A stretch of DNA of 5,996 bases, from positions 1 to 5,996 of the forward strand of contig CAYZNJ010000044.1 in the NCBI GenBank assembly GCA_964479745.1, in the 5' to 3' direction. Positions 1 to 5,928 of this stretch are shown here, piece after piece. The DNA comes from JACPNK01 sp964479745 (lineage in GTDB: Bacteria > Patescibacteriota > Minisyncoccia > 2-02-FULL-40-12 > IGHO2-12-FULL-4). Both the position numbers and the translations under genes were made by a program. The stretch's first letter is position 1, and each line of letters begins with the position of its first letter. The notes beneath the pieces are model-generated. The model saw nothing but the letters and a program-made list of their open reading frames with translations. It made no database searches and was not told the DNA's origin.

Positions 1-2
1 TG

Positions 3-1670
3 AATCCCGTTAGGGACAGCCAAAAAAGAAAAATATTGTATTTGTTTGCTTTCGCTGTTGCTTCCGTTGCTCTTTTAGTTACCGCAGTAAGAGGGTCGGT
101 TTTGGGTTATGCAGTCGGGCTTTTGGTTTTTGCTTTTTTGTGGATGAAACATAAAAAATCTCGTATCGGGAGGACTATCTTTAATGTTTTGATCGGTTTG
201 TTTATTTTGTTTGTTATTTTTTCTTTACTGTTCAGCGATTCTTCTTTTATTAAAAACTCCAGATATTTAAACAGAATTACCGACCTATCGTTTAACTCTG
301 TTACCGTCCAGACCCGTTTTTGGGCCTGGCAGGCGGGGCTTAAGGGGTGGATTGAAAGTCCTAAAACAGTTCTCTTCGGCTGGGGGCCGGAGAATTTCAA
401 TATTCCTTTTTCAAAATATTTTAATCCCAAGTTTTTTGTCGGTTTTGGTTCGGAGACGCTCTTTGACAGGGCGCACAATATGTTTGTTGAGATTCTTGTA
501 ACTATGGGACTTGTTGGATTTGCGGCTTATATCAACATTTTTACCGCGTTGCTGGCTTCTCTGAAGAAGTTGTTAAGAAATAACGATTTTGTTATTTACG
601 GCGCCGGGCTTACATCGGCGATTATCGCGTATATAATTCATAATTCTTTTATCTTTGACACCTCTGCCAATCTTATCGTTTTTTTCACGATTGTGGGATT
701 TGTATCTTGGCTTGCGCCAAACAACACCAACAACACAGCAGAGCCTGTTATTAAAAATAGCACAATTATTAATATGCTGGCGGCGGTCTTAATTATATTT
801 GTGCCGGTGCTGGTGTATAAGACGAATATTTTACCGTCTAAAGCTAATTATGCGACCACCAGAGCTATTGTTTACGGGTGGGCGGGCGATTTTAACGGAG
901 CCATGGCAAAATACAAAGAATCCTTGTCTTACGATGTGCCTGGCAAGTACGACTATAGGCACAGATTAGCCCAATACTTGGTTGGTCCCGGAGGCCCGAG
1001 TGTAAAAGAGAAAGCAGTGCGGGACGCCTACGAGTACGCCATAACCGAAGTTGACAAAAATATTCAAGAAAACTCAATTGACTATCTGCCGTATCTTTAC
1101 GGCTCGCGGTTGAATATTATACTCGGCAGTGGCGATCCCAAGTCGCCGTATAACGACAGGGCACTGGTTTACTCAATGAAGGCATTAGAACTTTCGCCTA
1201 AGTTCATCAGGACTTATTATGAGATAGCGCAGGCATATCTTAACAAAAAAGATTACTCAAAAGCTGTTGAATTTTTCCAAAGAGCCGTTGATCTGAATCC
1301 GGAAACAGGACTATCTCTTTGGTATCTGGGTGTAGCCAAAGTAGGGCTTGGTGACACGAGCGGCGGCCTGAAAAACATGGAAAAAGCCTTAGCTGCAAAA
1401 AATGCATACGAACCAAGCGAGCAGGACTATTTGAGACTAGAAAGCGTGTATCTAAAGAATAAGGACTTTGCTCATATTGCGGCTGTTTACGAGAAGCTGG
1501 TACTTATTTCTCCGAAAAATACTAGTTACTACGCGCCTTTGGCGGCGGCATATGCAAACCTAGGAAGAATTGACGACGCTGTAAGAATAGCCCGCAAAAC
1601 GGTTCAGATTGATCCGTCCTTTGAAGCCGAAGCCCGGGCATTTGTAAAAAGTCTTGGTCGGGAGTACTAA
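3..1670 (+). CDS. O-antigen ligase/polymerase-family membrane protein with C-terminal TPR region (5' partial)
   Basis: Probable integral-membrane glycan polymerase or ligase acting outside the cytoplasmic membrane on lipid-linked saccharides. Numbering residues from the codon at 3-5, hydrophobic segments lie near 11-29, 32-48, 58-77, 160-187, 196-216, 221-239 and 255-275. The Wzy_C signature is visible: TAVRG (R30) in the first helix pair, then a loop of about 80 residues between segments 3 and 4 with RFWAWQ (R105), GWGPENF and DRAHNMFVEI (H158, N159). In WaaL-type ligases, conserved Arg and His of such a loop are needed for activity. Residues about 288-326 and 400-539 form TPR-like helix pairs (for example YYEIAQAYLNKKDYSKAVEF and PLAAAYANLGRIDDAVRIA), probably for protein contacts. 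The frame is open to the left edge, so the true start and several N-terminal helices are missing; the TTG at 36 falls just before a membrane helix and is not a credible start. CPR bacteria are generally thought to lack LPS, so an acceptor other than lipid A is likely (inference). The gene ends 7 bp from a convergent glycosyltransferase. Confidence 0.85.
   Translation, partial: NPVRDSQKRKILYLFAFAVASVALLVTAVRGSVLGYAVGLLVFAFLWMKHKKSRIGRTIFNVLIGLFILFVIFSLLFSDSSFIKNSRYLNRITDLSFNSVTVQTRFWAWQAGLKGWIESPKTVLFGWGPENFNIPFSKYFNPKFFVGFGSETLFDRAHNMFVEILVTMGLVGFAAYINIFTALLASLKKLLRNNDFVIYGAGLTSAIIAYIIHNSFIFDTSANLIVFFTIVGFVSWLAPNNTNNTAEPVIKNSTIINMLAAVLIIFVPVLVYKTNILPSKANYATTRAIVYGWAGDFNGAMAKYKESLSYDVPGKYDYRHRLAQYLVGPGGPSVKEKAVRDAYEYAITEVDKNIQENSIDYLPYLYGSRLNIILGSGDPKSPYNDRALVYSMKALELSPKFIRTYYEIAQAYLNKKDYSKAVEFFQRAVDLNPETGLSLWYLGVAKVGLGDTSGGLKNMEKALAAKNAYEPSEQDYLRLESVYLKNKDFAHIAAVYEKLVLISPKNTSYYAPLAAAYANLGRIDDAVRIARKTVQIDPSFEAEARAFVKSLGREY
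720..736 (+). repeat. 9-bp tandem repeat (about 1.9 copies) encoding NNTNNT
   Basis: The unit AACAACACC is followed directly by AACAACAC, in frame, and encodes Asn-Asn-Thr twice (residues 240-245, numbered from the codon at 3-5). It lies in the short hydrophilic loop between two predicted membrane segments of the O-antigen ligase-family protein. The unit is a multiple of three, so copy-number change would keep the frame. Confidence 0.6.
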
Positions 1671-1679
1671 GAGATCTCT
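1670..1679. repeat. 10-bp perfect palindrome spanning a convergent stop-stop junction
   Basis: AGAGATCTCT is a perfect palindrome. It overlaps the last base of the plus-strand TAA (1668-1670) and two bases of the minus-strand TAG (complement of 1678-1680). The 7-bp gap between the genes has no room for a standard terminator hairpin and U-tract, so each transcript probably runs into the 3' end of the opposite gene. Ten bases is short and may be chance. Confidence 0.4.
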
Positions 1680-2856
1680 AAAGCAACTTCTCTATTTGTT
1701 GCGCCATTTTGTCCATTTCAAATTTGAAAAGCAGGGTTTGATGAGCCTGGATTCCAAGCTCATTTCTAAGGCGGTCGTTTTCTAAAACTTCTTTAATTTT
1801 ATCCGCTAACACAGCGGGGTTTTTGGGTTCAACAAGCAGGCCATTTTTGCGGTCGTTGATTATTTCCGGCACCGCTCCGACATCGGTGGCGATGACCGGC
1901 AGCTTGGCCGCCATTGCTTCAAGCAATGCCCAAGGGAAACCCTCTTTTACGGACGGAAGGACGAAAACATCAAAAGCCTTCAAATACCGAAAAGCGTCAT
2001 TTAAAGCGCCAGCCATGAATACTTTTGTCTGCAGGTTGTTTTTTTCAACTAAACTTTCAAGATATTCCCTTTCCCTCCCCTCGCCGATTATTACCAGAAT
2101 GGCGGATATTTCTTCAGGCAGAAACTTAATTGCTTCAATCAGGTACTCAAGCCCTTTTGATTTGTAGAAGTTGGCGATAGCGCCTATTATATGTTTTGCC
2201 TGGAAGACATTTCCTCCTTGGGAAGAAATTTTTTTTAGTATCTCCAGTCTGGCTCTGTCCGGTTCCAAAAATTCCATTCTTTTCAAATCAATTCCGTTAT
2301 AAATCAGCTCCAGCGATTTTTTGGGTTTTATTTTTAATTTTTTTGCTTGGTCAAAATCGCGCCGGTTATTTAGTATGATGCAGTCTTTCCAGCCGGCGCT
2401 CAGCTTTTCCAAAAAGATCCATAAAACTTTTTTCCATTTTGGCCAAGGATCGTTGAAACTCCAGCCGCCGATACGATAGACAGTTGTTAGTTTCTGGTTT
2501 ATAGTTGCTAGTTTAGGGGGAAAGACGGTGGCGAGAGAACCGAGGAAGCCGGCTTTAGAGCTGTTTAAAAAAAGCACGTCCGGCTGAAATATTTTTATAA
2601 GTTTTTTAATTTCAAATATTACTCTAAAATCATGCCAAGGCGAAATGTCTCTTTTTAGGTTAAGCAGGGTGATGTGGGGGATTCTCTCTTTGTCTAATGA
2701 CCCTAAAAAGTCTCCATTGCCATCGGAGCCGACGGCTACCAGAATTTTATATTTATCCGGATTAAGCCGGGAAGTCAGGTTAAGCAAAAACCTCTGGGCG
2801 CCGCCCATTTCGGATTGGGTGATTATAAATAAAACTCGTTTGATTTTGTCTTCCAT
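1678..2856 (-). CDS. GT4-type (GT-B fold) glycosyltransferase
   Basis: A 392-residue retaining-type glycosyltransferase, predicted to move a sugar from a nucleotide-sugar donor to a lipid-linked or other glycan acceptor at the cytoplasmic face of the membrane. Numbered from the chosen start, the N-terminal Rossmann domain opens with RVLFIITQSEMGGAQRFL (the GGA loop, about 18-20). The C-terminal donor-binding domain shows IYNGID (185-190), a lysine-glycine pair in FYKSKGLEYL (K234, G235), IIGEG (256-260) and the EX7E motif EGFPWALLE (E305, E313), the donor-sugar binding signature of GT4. Full length for the family. The ATG complementing 2854-2856 is chosen because it sits just before the first beta strand (MEDKIKRVLF) and just downstream of a good -10 box. 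An ATG nine bases upstream lies before the predicted transcription start, and the farther one at 2916 would overlap the divergent gene. Donor and acceptor cannot be read from sequence. It is the only minus-strand gene here, convergent with the O-antigen ligase-family gene. Confidence 0.9.
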   Translation of the reverse strand: MEDKIKRVLFIITQSEMGGAQRFLLNLTSRLNPDKYKILVAVGSDGNGDFLGSLDKERIPHITLLNLKRDISPWHDFRVIFEIKKLIKIFQPDVLFLNSSKAGFLGSLATVFPPKLATINQKLTTVYRIGGWSFNDPWPKWKKVLWIFLEKLSAGWKDCIILNNRRDFDQAKKLKIKPKKSLELIYNGIDLKRMEFLEPDRARLEILKKISSQGGNVFQAKHIIGAIANFYKSKGLEYLIEAIKFLPEEISAILVIIGEGREREYLESLVEKNNLQTKVFMAGALNDAFRYLKAFDVFVLPSVKEGFPWALLEAMAAKLPVIATDVGAVPEIINDRKNGLLVEPKNPAVLADKIKEVLENDRLRNELGIQAHQTLLFKFEMDKMAQQIEKLL

Positions 2857-2868
2857 TTGTGGCATTAT
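2840..2868 (+). promoter_or_regulatory. Predicted plus-strand extended -10 promoter for the operon beginning at 2879
   Basis: TTGATT (2840-2845) is followed after 17 bases by CATTAT (2863-2868), preceded by TGG, an extended -10 arrangement; both hexamers match the consensus at four of six positions. Transcription would start near 2874-2876, leaving about 3-5 bases before the ATG at 2879. The -35 box lies within the 5' coding end of the divergent gene, and the -10 box overlaps the opposing -10 box by two bases. Confidence 0.5.
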
Positions 2869-2882
2869 TGTAGCACAAATGG
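2853..2882. repeat. 9-12-9 inverted repeat carrying both divergent start codons
   Basis: The left arm CCATTTGTG (2853-2861) and right arm CACAAATGG (2874-2882) are perfect reverse complements, separated by 12 bases. The minus-strand start codon (2856-2854) and the plus-strand ATG (2879-2881) occupy mirror positions in the arms. The arms also carry the TG of both extended -10 elements. The symmetry centre is between 2867 and 2868. It could be the core of a bidirectional promoter, an operator for a dimeric regulator, or both. Confidence 0.8.
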
Positions 2883-2895
2883 CCCAAAAAACCAA
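2867..2895 (-). promoter_or_regulatory. Predicted minus-strand extended -10 promoter for the GT4 gene at 1678-2856
   Basis: On the minus strand TTGGTT (2895-2890) is followed after 17 bases by TACAAT (2872-2867), preceded by TGC, making an extended -10 element that differs from TATAAT at one base. Transcription would start near 2861-2860, leaving only about 4-5 bases before the ATG at 2856. The -35 box lies within codons 5-6 of the opposite gene. No Shine-Dalgarno sequence is possible in so short a leader. Confidence 0.55.
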
Positions 2896-4060
2896 GAAAA
2901 TACTCATTTTAAGCACTTCCTACCTGCCCATGGTCGGCGGTTCGGAGATTGCCATAAAAGAAATAACCGGCAGACTTTCCGAAATTGAGTTTGACCTCAT
3001 TACAGCCAATCCAAGGGGTGCCCTTGGATTACTGGCGGGAGAAGAGAAAGCCGGCAACTTAAACATCTTCAGGGTTGGCGGGAGTTTCAGTCTTTTTAAT
3101 TTTTTATTGCCCAAAAATTTTCTTCCCCTGGCCATTTTTAAAAAAGCAAAAGAACTTGTTAAAACAAAGGGGCCGTATGATCTAGTTCACGTCTTTCAAG
3201 CTTCTCAAGCCGCCGGCGCCGCCTGGCTTCTGAAATGGCGATATCCGAAACTGCCATTTCTGCTAACGCTTCAGGAGGGGCAAAACTTAAACCGGCAAAA
3301 TTTTTTAAAAAAACTTTTTCGCAGACTGATTATCAATAAAGTTGATTTTGCGACAGCGATCAGCAACTATCTTAAAAATTATGTTTTGGGATTAAGAAAA
3401 AACCTTCCCGTTGAAATAATTCCAAACGGCATTGACCCGGCTAAATTTTCCAGAGAATTTAATTACGGCGAACTTTCGGAACTGGCCAATAGGCTTGGTA
3501 TACTTCCGGACGAAAAAATCATTATCAGCACCAGCCGGCTGGTGGCAAAAAATGGTTTGGACATTTTGGTCAAAGCCTTTGCTGTTTTGGCCGCAGACAA
3601 TAGCGGTACGCGATATAAACTTTTACTGGCGGGAGAAGGCGGTCAAAAAGAAGAACTTGTAAATTTGGGAAAAGCGTTGGGTATTTATGATAAAATTATT
3701 TTTGCTGGATCTGTGAGCCAAGACGAGCTGCCTAGGTATCTAAAAATTTCTCATGTCTTTGTCAGGCCGTCACGGTCGGAGGGATTGGGCATCTCTTTTT
3801 TGGAAGCCATGGCAGCCCGTCTGCCGGTTGTGGGTACGGCAGTAGGCGGCATTACCGATTTTTTGATTCATGGCCGGACGGGACTGATTTGCGACGGCTC
3901 CAAGCCGGAAGATGTCGCGGAGAAAATACAAATGCTGATTGAAGACCACGAACTTAGAAAAAAAGTTATTAAAAACAGTCAAGAGCTGGTCAGAGAAAAA
4001 TATGACTGGGACAAAATCGCTTTAGAATATGCTAGGATTTATAACAATATCGGAACCTAG
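2879..4060 (+). CDS. GT4-type (GT-B fold) glycosyltransferase
   Basis: A 393-residue GT4-type glycosyltransferase, probably cytoplasmic or peripherally bound to the membrane, adding one sugar to the locus glycan. The N-terminal domain begins KKILILSTSYLPMVGGSEIAI (glycine loop at about 19-21) and has DLVHVFQAS (H104), where many GT4 enzymes carry an acceptor-side histidine. The donor domain shows IPNGID (181-186), STSRLVAKNGLDIL (R220 and K224, the usual phosphate-contact positions), LLAGEG (249-254) and EX7E as EGLGISFLE (E301, E309). The start at 2879 gives a normal GT4 N-terminus. The frame stays open upstream to 2645, but those extra 78 residues are antisense to the divergent gene and resemble nothing in the family. 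There is no Shine-Dalgarno; the predicted leader is only a few bases. First gene of a probable three-gene operon, 12 bp before the GT2 gene. Sugar specificity unknown. Confidence 0.9.
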   Translation: MAQKTKKILILSTSYLPMVGGSEIAIKEITGRLSEIEFDLITANPRGALGLLAGEEKAGNLNIFRVGGSFSLFNFLLPKNFLPLAIFKKAKELVKTKGPYDLVHVFQASQAAGAAWLLKWRYPKLPFLLTLQEGQNLNRQNFLKKLFRRLIINKVDFATAISNYLKNYVLGLRKNLPVEIIPNGIDPAKFSREFNYGELSELANRLGILPDEKIIISTSRLVAKNGLDILVKAFAVLAADNSGTRYKLLLAGEGGQKEELVNLGKALGIYDKIIFAGSVSQDELPRYLKISHVFVRPSRSEGLGISFLEAMAARLPVVGTAVGGITDFLIHGRTGLICDGSKPEDVAEKIQMLIEDHELRKKVIKNSQELVREKYDWDKIALEYARIYNNIGT

Positions 4061-4072
4061 GCCAGTAAGAGT

Positions 4073-4780
4073 ATGACCAAGTTATCCATAATTATTCCCG
4101 TTTACAACGAAGCCAAAACCATAAGAGAGCTTTTGAAAAAAGTGGAAAGTGTCCAACTAGATGGCGTGGAAAAAGAAATTGTGGTTGTTGACGACTGTTC
4201 AAAAGACGGCACCAGAGAAATACTGCAAAGTTTAAATTTGCCTTTTGTTAAGACATATTTTCAGAGTGTTAATCAAGGCAAGGGCGCGGCCATAAAAAAG
4301 GGGTTTGGGGAAGCAACTGGAGATATTATGATTATTCAGGATGCAGATCTGGAATACGACCCCAACGAATACGGTGTTCTTCTGAAGCCTATTTTGGAAG
4401 GCAAGGCCGATGTTGTCTACGGCTCCCGTTTTATAGGTAACCAGCCGCACAGGGTTTTTTATAATACCCACTACTTAGCGAACAGGTTCTTAACTCTTTT
4501 ATCCAACCTGTTTACCGGTCTTAATATTAGTGATATGGCAACTTGCTATAAGGTTTTCCGCAAAGACGCTGTCAGGAAAATTTTGCCAAAATTAAGCTCA
4601 AAACGTTTTGGCATTGAACCGGAACTGACTGCCAGGGTGGCTCAAGCTAAATTTAGGGTTTTTGAAGTCGGCATTTCTTACAGCGGGAGGACATATGAAG
4701 AAGGAAAGCATATAAACTGGAAAGACGGGTTGGCGGCGGTCTGGCATATCATCCGCTTCAACTTATTTTCAAAAAAATGA
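4073..4780 (+). CDS. GT2 glycosyltransferase, dolichyl/polyprenyl-phosphate sugar synthase-like
   Basis: A 235-residue GT-A fold enzyme resembling the DPM1/DPG-synthase-like branch of GT2. Such enzymes transfer mannose, glucose or a related sugar from a nucleotide donor to polyprenyl phosphate on the cytoplasmic face. Visible motifs: SIIIPVYNEAKTI (5-17), VVVDDCSKDGT (D40, D41; nucleotide binding), NQGKGAAIKKG (67-77), the metal-binding DAD (D90, D92) in IIQDADLEYDP, VVYGSRF (114-120), DMATCYKVFR (154-163) and FGIEPELTARV (179-189), followed by GISYSGRTYEEGKHINWKDG (200-219). Length matches the soluble form: there is no C-terminal membrane domain or GtrA-like extension. It may supply a lipid-linked donor to a membrane transferase not seen here; direct transfer to the growing glycan cannot be excluded. 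It starts 12 bp after the preceding GT4 gene without a clear Shine-Dalgarno, and its TGA overlaps the ATG of the next gene. Confidence 0.9.
   Translation: MTKLSIIIPVYNEAKTIRELLKKVESVQLDGVEKEIVVVDDCSKDGTREILQSLNLPFVKTYFQSVNQGKGAAIKKGFGEATGDIMIIQDADLEYDPNEYGVLLKPILEGKADVVYGSRFIGNQPHRVFYNTHYLANRFLTLLSNLFTGLNISDMATCYKVFRKDAVRKILPKLSSKRFGIEPELTARVAQAKFRVFEVGISYSGRTYEEGKHINWKDGLAAVWHIIRFNLFSKK
4771..4780 (+). other. Candidate -1 slippery heptamer at an ATGA stop/start overlap
   Basis: Seven adenines (4771-4777) precede TGA and are read in the zero frame as A AAA AAA, exactly the X XXY YYZ phase of -1 frameshift sites. After a -1 slip the next codon is the ATG of the following gene, which would give one in-frame chain of 618 residues (235 + 383). 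No strong hairpin stands at the usual distance downstream; the nearest GC-rich stretch (about 4813-4832) is over 30 bases away. Ordinary stop-restart translational coupling is the simpler reading. Confidence 0.35.
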
Positions 4781-5928
4781 AAAAGATCCTAATTGTTACT
4801 GGCATTTTTCCTCCCGACATCGGCGGGCCGGCTTCTTATGCCAAAGCTGTTGCCGATAAACTGTCTGACGAGTTCAAGGTTTCTGTGGTTAGTTACTCGT
4901 CGGTGAGGAGGTTTTCCGAAGACAAAAATTTAAAATTTAAGGTGGTGAGAGTTTGGAGAAAGAATTTCTGGCTATTCAGGCATCTGGCGTATTTTTTGAA
5001 AGTGTTCTTTCGCGCCAAGCAGAATAACATTATTCTGTCTTTGAGTACGCTCAATGGCGGCATAACTTGTCTTATAGCCTCAAAATTTTTTAGAAAAAAG
5101 TTTTGCATAAGAATCGTCGGTGACTATGCCTGGCAAACGGCAGTTTTAAATAAAAAAACAGACTTACTGATAGACGACTTTCAAAAGTCAAAAAAGGGGG
5201 GCTGGATCAAGATTCTGTTTTGGCTTCAGTCTTTTGTCTGCCGAAAAGCGAATAAAATAATAGTTCCTTCTGAATATATTTCTAAACTGGTCCAAGGGTG
5301 GGGAGTAGCCAAAGATAAAATCAGAGTTGTTTATAACGGCGCGGACTTTAAACCAGCCGAATTGAGCAAAGAAGAGGCAAGAAAAAAAATTGGCATCGCC
5401 GGGAATATAATTCTTTCTTATGGCCGTTTGGTACCATGGAAAGGTTTCAGGATGCTGGTCAAAATAATGCCGAAACTTTTGGCGATAAACCAATTTTTCA
5501 GGCTGGTTATTGTTGGCGAAGGTCCGGAGCTAAAAATCTTGCAAACGATGGTAAAAAACATGGGGCTGGAGAAAAAAGTTTATTTGATAGGCAAGCAAAA
5601 CAAAGAACAATTAGCTGTTTATCTGGCGGCATCGGATATGTTTGTTCTTAATACCGGCTACGAAGGATTTTCTCACGAGATTCTTGAGGCGATGCTGGCC
5701 GGCGCGCCGGTTATAACCACTTCCGCCGGCGGCAACAGAGAAGTTATCCACCAGGGAGAAAACGGTTTTATGGTCAAGTACAATGACGAGTTCAATTTGG
5801 TAGAGGCGATTAAAACTGTTTGGCAGACGCCGGAACTGCAGAAGAGGTTTATTGAAAACGGCAAAGAAACGTCAAAGTATTTCAGTGTTGAAAAGATGCT
5901 GGAGAAGACCATAAAAGTACTTTCTTAA
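4777..5928 (+). CDS. GT4-type (GT-B fold) glycosyltransferase with VGDYAW motif
   Basis: A 383-residue GT4-type glycosyltransferase, third of its class in the window, probably extending the same lipid-linked glycan in the cytoplasm. It opens KKILIVTGIFPPDIGGPASYA, with the glycine loop at 15-17. The middle part holds IRIVGDYAWQ (111-120) and LLIDDFQKSK (130-139), a pairing I associate from memory with GT4 proteins of Parcubacteria-like genomes. The donor domain has VVYNGAD (184-190), SYGRLVPWKGF (R217, K222), VIVGEG (244-249) and EX7E as EGFSHEILE (E296, E304). Length and both domains are complete. The ATG overlaps the GT2 stop codon (ATGA), so translation is probably coupled; there is no Shine-Dalgarno, only an A-rich run. 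It is the last visible gene of the operon, followed by a repeat-rich stretch. Acceptor and sugar cannot be inferred. Confidence 0.9.
   Translation: MKKILIVTGIFPPDIGGPASYAKAVADKLSDEFKVSVVSYSSVRRFSEDKNLKFKVVRVWRKNFWLFRHLAYFLKVFFRAKQNNIILSLSTLNGGITCLIASKFFRKKFCIRIVGDYAWQTAVLNKKTDLLIDDFQKSKKGGWIKILFWLQSFVCRKANKIIVPSEYISKLVQGWGVAKDKIRVVYNGADFKPAELSKEEARKKIGIAGNIILSYGRLVPWKGFRMLVKIMPKLLAINQFFRLVIVGEGPELKILQTMVKNMGLEKKVYLIGKQNKEQLAVYLAASDMFVLNTGYEGFSHEILEAMLAGAPVITTSAGGNREVIHQGENGFMVKYNDEFNLVEAIKTVWQTPELQKRFIENGKETSKYFSVEKMLEKTIKVLS

Noticed and set aside
36..38. TTG as start codon of the O-antigen ligase-family gene
   Set aside because: The frame is open upstream to base 3 and the TTG falls at the edge of a membrane helix whose preceding charged residues (RDSQKRK) read as normal loop; the gene is simply cut by the window.
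1683..1702. GCAAC...GTTGC hairpin as terminator of the plus-strand O-antigen ligase-family gene
   Set aside because: Only five base pairs with a ten-base loop and no T-run directly after it; it lies inside the coding end of the opposite gene.
1823..2167. Plus-strand open frame of 114 codons inside the minus-strand GT4 gene
   Set aside because: It is a shadow of a gene with full GT4 motifs and has no domain, start signal or hydrophobic pattern of its own.
2645..2878. N-terminal extension of 78 residues on the plus-strand GT4 gene
   Set aside because: It lies antisense to the divergent GT4 gene and has no family resemblance; the ATG at 2879 gives a standard GT4 N-terminus and follows the predicted promoter.
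2857..2916. Upstream start (2916) or ATG at 2865 for the minus-strand GT4 gene
   Set aside because: The extension from 2916 is antisense to the start of the divergent gene. Its hydrophobic look is a by-product of that overlap, and both upstream starts precede the predicted transcription start.
5188..5493. Minus-strand open frame of 101 codons inside the last GT4 gene
   Set aside because: It is an antisense shadow with no recognisable motif; the plus-strand gene has intact GT4 motifs throughout. Shorter antisense frames at 107-478, 4232-4471 and 5673-5912 were rejected for the same reason.
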